From Pararhodobacter sp. (GTDB lineage: Bacteria; Pseudomonadota; Alphaproteobacteria; Rhodobacterales; Rhodobacteraceae), in contig JAFIEK010000004.1 of the NCBI GenBank assembly GCA_020832545.1, forward strand, positions 1 to 64,000: a DNA stretch of 64,000 nt. The letters are read 5' to 3'. The first letter of the stretch is position 1. Every line of letters starts with the position of its first letter. The notes beneath the pieces are model-generated. The model searched no databases. It saw only the letters and a program-made list of their open reading frames with translations, and was not told the DNA's origin. The position numbers were made by a program, and so were the translations under genes. Positions 35,168 to 44,355 of the stretch are shown here, one piece after another.

Positions 35168-37831
35168 ATGCCCGCCAAGACCACCGGAGGCTGCCAGCGC
35201 CGCCCCGATCCAGAGATTGCACACCGGATGGCGCAGGCGCTGCGCGCTCGTACGCGACCGCTGCCATATTCTCTGCGGGTGATTCTTGAAAACCTTATGC
35301 GTGGTGCAGAGAATGCCGCTGATGAGGCGCTTTCGGACTGCGTGGCGGGCTGGATGCCTGGTGATGCGCCGCTGATTGTCCCCCTGCAGGTGGACCGGGT
35401 GATGCTGCCGGACTCAAGCGGTCTGCCGGTGTTACTGGATTTTGCGGCCCTTCGTGACGCGCTGGCTGAGGCGGGTGGTGACCCGGCGCGCGCCGAACCG
35501 CAGATACCCTGCCAGCTTGTCGTTGATCATTCGCTGATTGTCGATCAGTTCGGGCATCCCGGCGCGATCGCGCACAACCTGGCGATGGAGTTCCGCCGCA
35601 ACAGCGAACGCTATTCGGTTTTCAAATGGGCGCAACAGGCCTTTTCGCGGTTTTCGGTTGTGCCCCCTGGAATGGGCATCATCCATCAGGTGCATCTGGA
35701 GCATCTGGCGCAGGTGATTGCTGGCGAAGATGGCACGGCGCATCCGGAGTTTGTGCTGGGTTGCGATTCACATACGCCGATGATCAATGCGCTGGGTGTT
35801 CTGGGGTGGGGCGTCGGCGGGATCGATGCCGAGGCCGCACTGGTCGGCGAACGCTATCGCGTGGTGATTTCGCAAGTGGTGGGGGTGCGGCTCTCGGGTA
35901 CATTGTGTGCCGGTGTAACAACCACCGATCTGGTGCTGACATTGACCGAGCGGTTGCGCCAGTTGGGAGTGTTGGGAGCATTTCTTGAATTCACAGGGCC
36001 GGGATTGGCCGCGCTGAGCGTGCCCGAGAGGGCGACGCTTGCAAACATGGCCCCCGAGTATGGTGCAACTTGCGGGTTCTTTCCGGTCGATGCGCAGACG
36101 CTGCGATATCTGGAACACACCGGCCGCACATCTGCCCATATCGCGGAAATAGAGGCCGTGATGCGCAGCCTTGGCCTGTTCAGAGATGAGGCAGACCCAG
36201 AGCCCGTGTTTTCGGCATTGCTGGAACTTGATCTGGCCGAAGTCGAGCCGTCGCTGGCCGGTCCGCGACGCCCGCAGGACAGGCTGGCGTTGCCAAAAGT
36301 TGCAGCGCAGTTTCGAACGGCCCTGGAGACGCCCACAGCAAGCGGCGGGTTTGGCGCAGACCCGCACCCAGATCATGGTCGGATCGCGATTGCGGCGATC
36401 ACATCCTGCACCAACACCTCAAACCCCGAACTGATGCTTGCGGCGGGAATGCTGGCACGAAATGCCGTCGCCCGGGGCCTGCGGACCGCGCCCTGGGTGA
36501 AGACCTCGCTTGCGCCGGGGTCGCGCGTGGCTTTGCGCTATCTGGAACGGGCGGGCTTGAAGCCGGCGCTGGAAGAACTGGGCTTTCATACAGTAGGTTT
36601 TGGCTGCACGACTTGCAGCGGAAAATCGGGGCCGATTGATGCGGAACTTGCCCGCGCGGTGACCAATGAGGGATTGGTTGCCGCTGCCGTCCTCTCGGGC
36701 AACCGGAATTTTGAGGGGCGCATCCACAAGTCGGTGCAAGCCGCCTATCTTGCATCGCCCCCGCTGGTTGTGGCCTATGCTCTGGCGGGAAAGATCGACC
36801 GCGATCTGACAACTGAACCGCTGGGCCTGGACGGCGACGGCAAGCCAGTGCATCTGTGCGACATCTGGCCTGACCCTGTGGAACTGCAAGCCACCCTCGC
36901 ACAGACTGCCGATGCGTCCGATTACACTGAGAACTATGGCGATATCCACAGGGGGACCGCGGACTGGCGCAACCTCGCAGCACCCGAAGGGCCAAGGCTC
37001 GCGTGGGATATGCACTCAAACTACGTCCGGCGCCCGCCGTTCTTTGATGCGGAATTCCTGGCTGCCCGGCGTGAACGGCCTGACGTATTGACGGGCGCGC
37101 GGGCACTTGCGGATTTTGGTGACTCGCTGACGACCGATCACATCACACCAAGCGGCGAAATCACGCCCGATACCCTGGCCGGGCAATACCTTGCCCAGGC
37201 CGGTGTTCCACCAGAGGCATTCAACGCCTACACCCAGCGGCGCGGCAATCATGAGGTTCTGGCCCGTGCCACATTTGCCAACCCGCGAATACGCAACGCA
37301 CTGGCCAGTCGCCGGGGCGGGTATACACGCCATTTCCCCGATGGTGCCGAAATGCCTATCCACACCGCCGCCGAACGATACCGTGCCGAGGGAGTGCCAA
37401 TCATCGTGCTGGCCGGACGGGACTACGGCATGGGGTCAAGCCGTGACTGGGCTGCGAAGGGGCCCGCACTGCTAGGCGTGTCGGTGATTATCGCGTGTAA
37501 CTTCGAACGCATTCATCGCGCCAACCTGATCGGCATGGGCATCTTGCCAGCGCTGTTTCCAGACGGCACCAATGCCGAAACGCTTGGCCTGACAGGGCAA
37601 GAACTGTTTCGCCTTGAAGGGCTGCAAGACGCGGTGGCCGAGGGCGTGGCGATACAGGTAACGGCCGAGGGTAGCGGCGCACCGATCACCTTTGCCGCGT
37701 TTCCCGATCTGCACGGGCCTGATGAGCGGCGCCTGCTGGCGGGCGGCGGCATCTTTCCCCGCCTGTTCGACCGGCTGATGCAGCCCGAAAAACCGATCAA
37801 AACCTTATCAGAGGCCACCAATGCTCCATGA
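35168..37831 (+). CDS. Aconitase-family hydro-lyase
   Basis: 887-residue monomeric aconitase-type enzyme with all iron-sulfur ligands: Cys414 in SCTNTS, Cys480 and Cys483 in GCTTCSGKSGP. Catalytic Ser/Arg motif YGMGSSRDW is at 753-761 and NRNFEGRIH is present. Compared with housekeeping AcnA (GCTTCIGNSGP) two residues beside the cluster cysteine differ, which may mean another substrate. It starts an operon with a cyclic amidohydrolase (11-bp overlap) and an amidase, and is divergent from a lyase. A role as housekeeping aconitase A is possible but the company argues for hydration of a substituted maleate or aconitate. Confidence 0.88.
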   Translation: MPAKTTGGCQRRPDPEIAHRMAQALRARTRPLPYSLRVILENLMRGAENAADEALSDCVAGWMPGDAPLIVPLQVDRVMLPDSSGLPVLLDFAALRDALAEAGGDPARAEPQIPCQLVVDHSLIVDQFGHPGAIAHNLAMEFRRNSERYSVFKWAQQAFSRFSVVPPGMGIIHQVHLEHLAQVIAGEDGTAHPEFVLGCDSHTPMINALGVLGWGVGGIDAEAALVGERYRVVISQVVGVRLSGTLCAGVTTTDLVLTLTERLRQLGVLGAFLEFTGPGLAALSVPERATLANMAPEYGATCGFFPVDAQTLRYLEHTGRTSAHIAEIEAVMRSLGLFRDEADPEPVFSALLELDLAEVEPSLAGPRRPQDRLALPKVAAQFRTALETPTASGGFGADPHPDHGRIAIAAITSCTNTSNPELMLAAGMLARNAVARGLRTAPWVKTSLAPGSRVALRYLERAGLKPALEELGFHTVGFGCTTCSGKSGPIDAELARAVTNEGLVAAAVLSGNRNFEGRIHKSVQAAYLASPPLVVAYALAGKIDRDLTTEPLGLDGDGKPVHLCDIWPDPVELQATLAQTADASDYTENYGDIHRGTADWRNLAAPEGPRLAWDMHSNYVRRPPFFDAEFLAARRERPDVLTGARALADFGDSLTTDHITPSGEITPDTLAGQYLAQAGVPPEAFNAYTQRRGNHEVLARATFANPRIRNALASRRGGYTRHFPDGAEMPIHTAAERYRAEGVPIIVLAGRDYGMGSSRDWAAKGPALLGVSVIIACNFERIHRANLIGMGILPALFPDGTNAETLGLTGQELFRLEGLQDAVAEGVAIQVTAEGSGAPITFAAFPDLHGPDERRLLAGGGIFPRLFDRLMQPEKPIKTLSEATNAP

Positions 37832-39176
37832 CCTGCTGCTTCGCAACGGTGACATCGTGTATCCCGGCGAGGGGGTGCGCCGTGGCTCTGTCGGTGTCAA
37901 CGGCGGGCGGATAACCGCGCTCTATGATCCGTCAGAAACTGCACAGGCCGCACGGATAATCGACTGCACCGATCGCTTCATCATGCCCGGCCTGATCGAC
38001 CCGCACACCCATATCGGTTTCGGCGCGAAAGAAGCCGATTTTGTCACGGAAAGCCGGTCGGCCGCGCTGGGGGGCGTGACCGGCCTGCTCAGCTTTCATC
38101 GCTCGGACGATCTGCGCAGCTCAACAGGGCCGTGGAAAGAAGCGGGCGAGTCTGCGTCGGTCATTGATTTCGGGTTTCACTTCGGTGTCACCAACCGTTT
38201 GCACGTCGATACCCTGGCAGAGACAGCGGCGAAATTTGGAGTGACCTCTATCAAGGTCTATCTGATGTACAAGGGGACCGCAGGCGCGGCCAAGGGTTTT
38301 ACCGAGGTTGATGACGCCTTGCTCTATCGTGCCCTGCTTGCGGGGGCACGCATCCGTGGCGGCGTGGTCGGCGTGCATTGCGAGAATGTTGAGCTTATCC
38401 CGATTTTCCGCGAACCGCTGCAGGCCCAGGGCCGGAACGACCTGGCCGCATGGGATGAGCAAAGCCCCGGCTTTCTGGAGACCGAGAATGTCTTTCGCGT
38501 GTGCTATTTCGGCGAAAAGGCGGAATGCCCGGTCAACATCGTGCATATGTCGGCAGCTGAAAGCCTTGACATCGTGCGGCGCCTGCGCCGTCCAGGGCGT
38601 GCTCCCATACATGTGGAAACATGCGCGCACTACCTGTCACTTCACCGCGACAGCGCCTGTGGCTTGTTGGGCAAGGTAAACCCGCCCCTGCGCCAGCTCT
38701 CGGATGTCGATGGCCTGTGGGAAGGAGTGCGGACGGGCGAAATTTCGACCATTGGGTCTGATCATGTCCCACGCAAGCGTGCCACAAAGGGGCCCGACAT
38801 CTGGACAGCCACCGCTGGTTTTCCGGGGCTTGCGACGATGCTGCCGGTCTTGCTGCACGAAGGGTTTCACAAGCGCGAAATCCCCATCGAGACCATTTCA
38901 GCAGCGACCAGCCGGAATGTTGCGGCGCTATACTCTCTGCCGGGACGCGGCAGTATCGCCCCGGGTTATCAGGCCGATTTTGCGATTGTGGACCCGCAAG
39001 GCGAGACGCACATCGACCCTTCCGGGCTTGAATCACATTCCGACTATACGCCGTTCGAGGGCATGACCCTGCGCGGTGCTGTCACGCATACCATCCTGCG
39101 TGGGCGTATCATCGCTGAAGGCGGGGCAGTTGCTGCCGGGCTGCAGGCAGGTGGGCGCTATATTTTCCGAGGCTGA
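37821..39176 (+). CDS. Cyclic amidohydrolase (dihydropyrimidinase/hydantoinase/imidase-like)
   Basis: 451-residue metal-dependent hydrolase. Binuclear site residues are visible: DPHTH (His62, His64), carboxylated-lysine motif SIKVYLM (Lys145), His186 in GVHCEN, His242 in VHMSA, and Asp314 in GSDHVPR. The family opens cyclic amides such as dihydropyrimidines, hydantoins, allantoin and cyclic imides. It overlaps the hydratase gene and is followed by an isochorismatase-like amidase. The substrate cannot be read from sequence; a cyclic imide would suit the neighbours. Confidence 0.88.
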   Translation: MLHDLLLRNGDIVYPGEGVRRGSVGVNGGRITALYDPSETAQAARIIDCTDRFIMPGLIDPHTHIGFGAKEADFVTESRSAALGGVTGLLSFHRSDDLRSSTGPWKEAGESASVIDFGFHFGVTNRLHVDTLAETAAKFGVTSIKVYLMYKGTAGAAKGFTEVDDALLYRALLAGARIRGGVVGVHCENVELIPIFREPLQAQGRNDLAAWDEQSPGFLETENVFRVCYFGEKAECPVNIVHMSAAESLDIVRRLRRPGRAPIHVETCAHYLSLHRDSACGLLGKVNPPLRQLSDVDGLWEGVRTGEISTIGSDHVPRKRATKGPDIWTATAGFPGLATMLPVLLHEGFHKREIPIETISAATSRNVAALYSLPGRGSIAPGYQADFAIVDPQGETHIDPSGLESHSDYTPFEGMTLRGAVTHTILRGRIIAEGGAVAAGLQAGGRYIFRG

Positions 39177-39187
39177 AAGGACAGGCC

Positions 39188-39904
39188 ATGACGAAACGGA
39201 TCTGGGATGATTTCCTAACCGAAAAAGACAAACGCATCTATCAGCTTGCGGGCTATGGCAAGCGCGGAGGGTTCGGCACGCGCCCTGCCCTGTTCATCAT
39301 CGATGTGCAGTACAATTTCTGTGGCGATGAGCCCGGCCAGAGCCACGAGGACGGCCTTAAAACCTATCGCACCCATTGTGGCGAAGTCGGCTGGAAGGCG
39401 GTTCCGTATATCGAGCGGTTGCTGAAAATCGCACGGGAAAAAAACCTGCCGGTATTCTACACCCAGAGCGAACGCCGGCCCGACATGATCGACAGCGGCA
39501 TCCAGACCGGCAAGAGCCACCGCGGCCATGAGCGCACTGGCATAGAAGGCACGCACGCAACGCAAACCGTGGCGCCGCTGGCTCCGCGCCCGGAAGACAT
39601 CCTGATCGGCAAGCGCAAGCCTTCGGCGTTTTTCGGCACGATCTTCATGAGCCACCTGAACTTTCTTGATGTCGATACGCTGATACTGACAGGTTGCACG
39701 ACGTCAGGCTGTCTGCGGGCAACGGCTGTTGACGCCTACTCCTACAATTTCAAAGTGGTCATCCCCGAAGAAACCGCCTTTGATCGGTTCGAGTCAAGCC
39801 ATGCGATGAATCTGTTCGATCTGAACTGCAAATACGCAGACGTGATTCCGACGAACGAGGTCGAAACCTATCTGCTGGGTCTAAGCGAACGCTCACCCGG
39901 CTAG
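39188..39904 (+). CDS. Isochorismatase-fold amidase (N-carbamoylsarcosine/maleamate amidase-like)
   Basis: 238-residue cysteine hydrolase. The catalytic triad is in place: Asp39 (FIIDVQYNF), Lys142 (GKRKPSAFFGT) and Cys175 (GCTTSGCLRATAVDA). The pattern is closest to N-carbamoylsarcosine amidohydrolase and maleamate amidase types. It would release ammonia from an open-chain amide or N-carbamoyl acid made by the upstream cyclic amidohydrolase. AAAGGACAGG precedes the start. Its stop interlocks with the convergent aminotransferase stop (CTAG, 39901-39904). Confidence 0.88.
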   Translation: MTKRIWDDFLTEKDKRIYQLAGYGKRGGFGTRPALFIIDVQYNFCGDEPGQSHEDGLKTYRTHCGEVGWKAVPYIERLLKIAREKNLPVFYTQSERRPDMIDSGIQTGKSHRGHERTGIEGTHATQTVAPLAPRPEDILIGKRKPSAFFGTIFMSHLNFLDVDTLILTGCTTSGCLRATAVDAYSYNFKVVIPEETAFDRFESSHAMNLFDLNCKYADVIPTNEVETYLLGLSERSPG

Positions 39905-41190
39905 AGGTCGCGGCGCACAGCGGCGGCTATCGCATGGGCGAAAGCCGCCTTGGTTTCTGCAATATCTGTGTCGGTGTGTTCGGAAGACAGATACATCAGA
40001 CCGCGCCCGATGATCTGCACACCGGCGGCCATGAGATCGGCGGCGAAGGCGTCTGTGGCCGGTCGGTTCATGCGCCCGGCATCGGACAACTGCGTAACGC
40101 CGGCAACAGACGGAAACAGCTGAAGCGCCGACCCGGCCTGCCGCACCGACATTGCCAGGCCTTGAGCACGCGCCTCGGTATCAATGAAGCCAGCAAGTTC
40201 AGAGGCCTGGGCCTCCATCCGTGGGTAAAGCCAGGCTGCGTTGTCGCGCAGATATGTGATGCAGGCGACTGCCGCAGCAACTGACACGGGATTGCCGTTG
40301 AATGTGCCGCGATGCAAAAGGCGGCCCGAGGCCACCGGCTCCATCGCGGCTGCGCTACCGGCAACCGCGCTGATCGGAAACCCTGCACCCATAGCCTTGC
40401 CGATCACGCTCAGATCAGGCGTGACGCTCAACCGCGCCTGGGCGCCACCCAGCGACAAGCGGTAACCGCTGATCACCTCATCAAAGATCAGCATGACGCC
40501 CATTTCGCGGGTAATCGCCCGCAGCCCCTCAAGAAACCCGTCAGGGGGCATGAAACAGCCCCCGTTCACCGCCACTGGTTCCAGCAATACGGCTGCGAAA
40601 TCGCGTGTCAGTGTGGCGCGCAGCATGTCCAGGTCACCCCAATCCAGCAGCACGCTGGATGCCGTCGCCGCCGGGTCTTGTCCCAGCGTATCGGGGCCGT
40701 CATTTCCCGGCCGGCCACCAGAATGGACCGAGTCGAACCAGCCATGGTAATTGCCGCGAAAGCGGATGATGCGTGTGCGCCCGGTCGTCGCGCGCGCGAT
40801 GCGCAACGCAAGCTGAACCGCCTCTGATCCTGAACTGACAAATGCCGAAAGCTCGGCCGAGGGGAGCGTTTGCGCGATCAACTCGCCCAACTGGGCCTCT
40901 CCGCGATGGATCGTTGCAGTGCGCAGGCCTCGCCCAAGCTCTGCAATCACCGCCTGAATGACACCCTCGGGACTATGGCCAAGGATCAGCGGACCAAAAC
41001 CCAGAGCATAGTCAATGAACCGCTGACCCGAGATATCCCAGACATGCGCGCCGCTTGCGCGCGCAGCCACAAGTGGTGCGGGCTTCTGGTTACCGCGCGG
41101 GGTAGACGACGTGCCATAGGCCACAGATTTCAGCGCCCGCGTGCGCCAGTCCAGGCTTTTCGAAACGAAGTCGTCGGTATCTATCTTCAT
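39901..41190 (-). CDS. Class III aminotransferase (glutamate-1-semialdehyde aminomutase-like)
   Basis: 429-residue PLP enzyme. Features are the VSSGSEAVQLALRIAR cofactor-phosphate region, the FRGNYHGW motif, the LIFDEVISGYR aspartate and the Schiff-base lysine in IGKAMGAGFP. It resembles glutamate-1-semialdehyde aminomutases but lies in a catabolic operon behind an ABC importer, so a transaminase or aminomutase acting on the imported amine is more likely than haem synthesis. Four-base overlap with the ATPase gene upstream. Confidence 0.88.
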   Translation of the reverse strand: MKIDTDDFVSKSLDWRTRALKSVAYGTSSTPRGNQKPAPLVAARASGAHVWDISGQRFIDYALGFGPLILGHSPEGVIQAVIAELGRGLRTATIHRGEAQLGELIAQTLPSAELSAFVSSGSEAVQLALRIARATTGRTRIIRFRGNYHGWFDSVHSGGRPGNDGPDTLGQDPAATASSVLLDWGDLDMLRATLTRDFAAVLLEPVAVNGGCFMPPDGFLEGLRAITREMGVMLIFDEVISGYRLSLGGAQARLSVTPDLSVIGKAMGAGFPISAVAGSAAAMEPVASGRLLHRGTFNGNPVSVAAAVACITYLRDNAAWLYPRMEAQASELAGFIDTEARAQGLAMSVRQAGSALQLFPSVAGVTQLSDAGRMNRPATDAFAADLMAAGVQIIGRGLMYLSSEHTDTDIAETKAAFAHAIAAAVRRDL

Positions 41191-42287
41191 GCGCCTGTCT
41201 CACTATCTGCCGGAAAGGCGACGGCCGCTGTCGCTGGCCAGTTCACCTGAACTCCGTCCCCTTCCGAAGGGCAGAGATGGCATTCGGATTTTGCAAGGTG
41301 CGCGGTGATCCGGCCAACTTGCGGCACATCGACGACCACCCGCAGATGATTGCCGTGATAGATCACATCGGCAACGACACCGGAAAAGCAGTTGTCCTTG
41401 CCTGTACCCAGGGCAACCTGTTCCGGACGCACCAGAACCTGTGACGCCACCCCGGCGGCAAGCTTGTCAGGCGCCTGCGCCAGAAGCTCTGCGCCGGCAG
41501 GGGTGCGCAAGCGCAGCGAAACCCCGTCGACCTGCCCGGCCACGGCGGAAAGCACGTTGTTCTCGCCCATGAACCGCGCAACGAAGGCGTTCTGCGGCTT
41601 GTCATATACCATGTCAGGTGGTCCGATCTGCTGGACCAGGCCGTCATTGAAAATCGCGACACGGTCAGACATCGTCATTGCTTCTGACTGGTCGTGCGTG
41701 ACGTAAAGAACCGTAAGACCCAGCCTTTCGTGAAGCTCTCTAATTTCAAGCTGCATATGATCGCGCAATTGCTTGTCGAGCGCTCCAAGCGGCTCATCCA
41801 TCAAGACCATGCGCGGTTCGAACACCAGCGCGCGGGCGAGAGCCACGCGCTGCTGTTGCCCGCCTGACAGCTGAATGGGCCGGCGATCGGCCACTGAATC
41901 AAGCCGGATCATGTCCAGCGCGCGCTTCACACGGCCCGCAATCTCCGGCTTTGCAAAGCGATGCATCCGTAGCGGGAAGGCGAGGTTCTCGGCCACGGTC
42001 ATATGTGGAAACAACGCGTAATTTTGAAACACCATGCCGAAATTGCGTTTATAGGTCGGCATGTTGTTGATCCGCCGCCCATCGAAAATGATGTCGCCTG
42101 CAGAAGGCTCTTCAAAACCGGCCAGCATCATCAAAGTTGTGGTCTTGCCCGACCCGGAGGGTCCGAGCAGGGTAAGAAACTCGCCCTCGTCAATGCGCAG
42201 ATGCAGATCTTTGACAACCTGCACCTTGCCATCATAGCTCTTGTGAACGCCGTCAAAAACGACCAGCGGGGCGGTGTCAGCGGTCAT
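41187..42287 (-). CDS. Polyamine-type ABC transporter ATP-binding protein
   Basis: 366-residue PotA/FbpC-like ATPase. Walker A GPSGSGKTT, Q-loop MVFQNYALFPHM, signature LSGGQQQR and Walker B MVLMDEPLGALD are intact, and a C-terminal TOBE domain is present (about 280-355). It powers uptake by the two permeases upstream. Genes overlap by four bases on both sides. Confidence 0.93.
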   Translation of the reverse strand: MTADTAPLVVFDGVHKSYDGKVQVVKDLHLRIDEGEFLTLLGPSGSGKTTTLMMLAGFEEPSAGDIIFDGRRINNMPTYKRNFGMVFQNYALFPHMTVAENLAFPLRMHRFAKPEIAGRVKRALDMIRLDSVADRRPIQLSGGQQQRVALARALVFEPRMVLMDEPLGALDKQLRDHMQLEIRELHERLGLTVLYVTHDQSEAMTMSDRVAIFNDGLVQQIGPPDMVYDKPQNAFVARFMGENNVLSAVAGQVDGVSLRLRTPAGAELLAQAPDKLAAGVASQVLVRPEQVALGTGKDNCFSGVVADVIYHGNHLRVVVDVPQVGRITAHLAKSECHLCPSEGDGVQVNWPATAAVAFPADSETGA

Positions 42288-43090
42288 CGGGCATCCTGTT
42301 GTCTATTGGGCTTGTTCAGTCGGGTGGCGTATACGCGAGCGCTTTCGGTGATCACCAGCAGCACAAGCGATAGCGTGATCATGATCACCGCCGCCGCAGC
42401 GATGGTCGGACTGAGCATCTCGCGAAGGCCTGCGAACATCTGGCGAGGCAGGGTGAACTGGTCGGGGCCGGTCAGGAAGATCGCGATCACCAGCTCATCA
42501 AATGAGGTGGCAAAGGCAAAAACCGCCCCGGCAATCACCCCGGGCAGGATCAGCGGCAGAACCACCTCGCGGAAAGCTTGCGCTGGCGTGGCACCTAGCG
42601 ACAGCGCCGCGCGCACCAGTGTCATGTCAAGGGTCTGGACCGAGGCAAGTACCGTGATCACCACATACGGCGCCGCGACGATCGTGTGAGCAATGATTAG
42701 CCCGGTCAACGAGTTCGTGAGGCCCATGGCCGAAAACGCCACATACATCGACGACGCGGCGACGATCACCGGCACCACCATTGGCAGCGACAGGATAGCC
42801 AGCACCAGCTTCTTGCCGCGGAACTGCGCCATGTTCAGCCCGAGCGCCGCGAATGTGCCCAGCGCTGTGGCCAGAACCATGGTGATCGTGCCGACGATGA
42901 AACTGTTCTTCGTCGCCTCCAGCCAACGGCTACTGTAAAAGAAATCCTCATACCATCGCAGCGACCAGCCCGGCGTGGGCAGGGTCAGAACCTCGCCCGA
43001 CGAAAACGACAAGGGAAAGATCACCACGATCGGCGACACCAGGAACACCAGAACCAGAACTGCAAATATACGGATCGCGCGCATAGTCAT
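42284..43090 (-). CDS. Polyamine-type ABC transporter permease (PotC-like)
   Basis: 268 residues, about six membrane helices. The EAA loop reads VRAALSLGATPAQAFREVVLPLILPG, the coupling helix for the ATPase. Second permease of the importer; four-base overlaps on both sides show strict coupling. Confidence 0.92.
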   Translation of the reverse strand: MTMRAIRIFAVLVLVFLVSPIVVIFPLSFSSGEVLTLPTPGWSLRWYEDFFYSSRWLEATKNSFIVGTITMVLATALGTFAALGLNMAQFRGKKLVLAILSLPMVVPVIVAASSMYVAFSAMGLTNSLTGLIIAHTIVAAPYVVITVLASVQTLDMTLVRAALSLGATPAQAFREVVLPLILPGVIAGAVFAFATSFDELVIAIFLTGPDQFTLPRQMFAGLREMLSPTIAAAAVIMITLSLVLLVITESARVYATRLNKPNRQQDAR

Positions 43091-44265
43091 CCCCGTGGCC
43101 CCGTACTAAGTCCGGGCATGAAGCGGCTCGCCACTGCTACGAGCAAGCCGGTGAGCAGCAGCAGTAACAATGACAGCGCCGCGGCCATGCCAAGGTTGAT
43201 CGAGGTGTTGGTGAAGTAGGCGATGTAGTAGCTGACCATCTGGTCCTGAAGCCCCCCTACCAGCACCGGCGTGATATAGAATCCCACTGACAGCATCAGG
43301 ACCATCAGCGCACCCGCTGCCACGCCGGGCATCGTCATGGGCAAGTAGACGAGCAGAAATTGTTGCCACGGGCGCGCGCCCAGCGACGCCGCTGCGCGCA
43401 CATACTCAGGGCGGATGCGCTTCATCACGCTCAGCAGCGGCAGGATCAGGAACGGCAACAGAACATGCACCATCGCGATGTAGACGGCACTGCGGGTGAA
43501 GATTATTGCTTGCGGTGTATCGATCAGGCCGGCGAACAGAAGCGCCGCGTTAATCGGGCCCTCTCGTTGCAAGATGATGAACCAGGCCGTGCTGCGCACG
43601 AGAATTGAAATCCAGAACGGAACCAGCACGCATAATAACGCGAAACTTTCAGCCCGGCCTGACAGCGTTGAAAGGTACCAAGCTGTTGGGTAGCCCAAAA
43701 GCACAGCGAATACAGTCACCCAGATCGAAATGACGAAGGTGCGGACGAACAGTTCGCGGAAGACAGCCATGTTTGGGTCCACGGCAACGATATTGCCCGC
43801 AGGCTCGATCCGCAAATCCATCGATCGCAGCATGTAGGTCGCAGTATATGGGTTCGAATGGGTCCGCAGGAGTTGCCAGATATCCGGTGTGCCCCAGGCT
43901 GGGTCCAGTTCGATCAATGAAACGGAATAGGGCGCTTCCAGGTCAGGCGCGGCGCGGCGCGCGCCTGACAGGCGCGAACGCATTCCGGATTGTTCAAAGT
44001 TCATGCGCCGGATCAACGCGCCAAATGTCCGGTTGTCCTGCGGACTTTGCAGATCCTCAACAAAAGCCGCGAACACAGCTTCGTCGGGCATACCCTCGCC
44101 TGTCCAGCGATCCAGCGCGACCGTTGTTCGCGGCAGAGCCGCAGATACTTCTGGATTGGCGAAAGCCTTGAATGCCGTTGCGCCGATCGGCAGCACAAAA
44201 CCCACAAGCATTAAAAGCAGAAGCGGCGCGATCAGCAGGATGCCGAGTCTTGAGTTGCGATCCAT
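43087..44265 (-). CDS. Polyamine-type ABC transporter permease (PotB-like) with large periplasmic insert
   Basis: 392 residues from the ATG at 44265. After the first helix (LGILLIAPLLLLMLVGFVLP) there is a soluble segment of about 130 residues before the remaining five helices. The EAA loop is YVRAAASLGARPWQQF. The insert is much longer than in PotB of E. coli but is known from some alphaproteobacterial importers of this class. First permease of the operon. Confidence 0.9.
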   Translation of the reverse strand: MDRNSRLGILLIAPLLLLMLVGFVLPIGATAFKAFANPEVSAALPRTTVALDRWTGEGMPDEAVFAAFVEDLQSPQDNRTFGALIRRMNFEQSGMRSRLSGARRAAPDLEAPYSVSLIELDPAWGTPDIWQLLRTHSNPYTATYMLRSMDLRIEPAGNIVAVDPNMAVFRELFVRTFVISIWVTVFAVLLGYPTAWYLSTLSGRAESFALLCVLVPFWISILVRSTAWFIILQREGPINAALLFAGLIDTPQAIIFTRSAVYIAMVHVLLPFLILPLLSVMKRIRPEYVRAAASLGARPWQQFLLVYLPMTMPGVAAGALMVLMLSVGFYITPVLVGGLQDQMVSYYIAYFTNTSINLGMAAALSLLLLLLTGLLVAVASRFMPGLSTGPRG

Positions 44266-44300
44266 TCTCTGCCTATTCGAGCCGATGTTTATTCGGGGAA

Positions 44301-44330
44301 GGGCGGTGCCGACACACGGCCGTACCGCCC
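44301..44330. terminator. Hairpin between binding-protein and permease genes
   Basis: GGGCGGT/ACCGCCC arms with an inner CCG/CGG stem lie in the gap. As with the proX-proW hairpin, the stem sits just after a binding-protein gene and lacks a T-run, so partial attenuation or mRNA protection is likely. Confidence 0.6.
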
Positions 44331-44355
44331 TCCGTTTCATGTCGTGGTTTCGCTA

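Noticed and set aside
39901-41190. Housekeeping hemL
   Set aside because: It resembles glutamate-1-semialdehyde aminomutase but is embedded in a catabolic ABC operon with four-base overlaps, so a biosynthetic role is unlikely.
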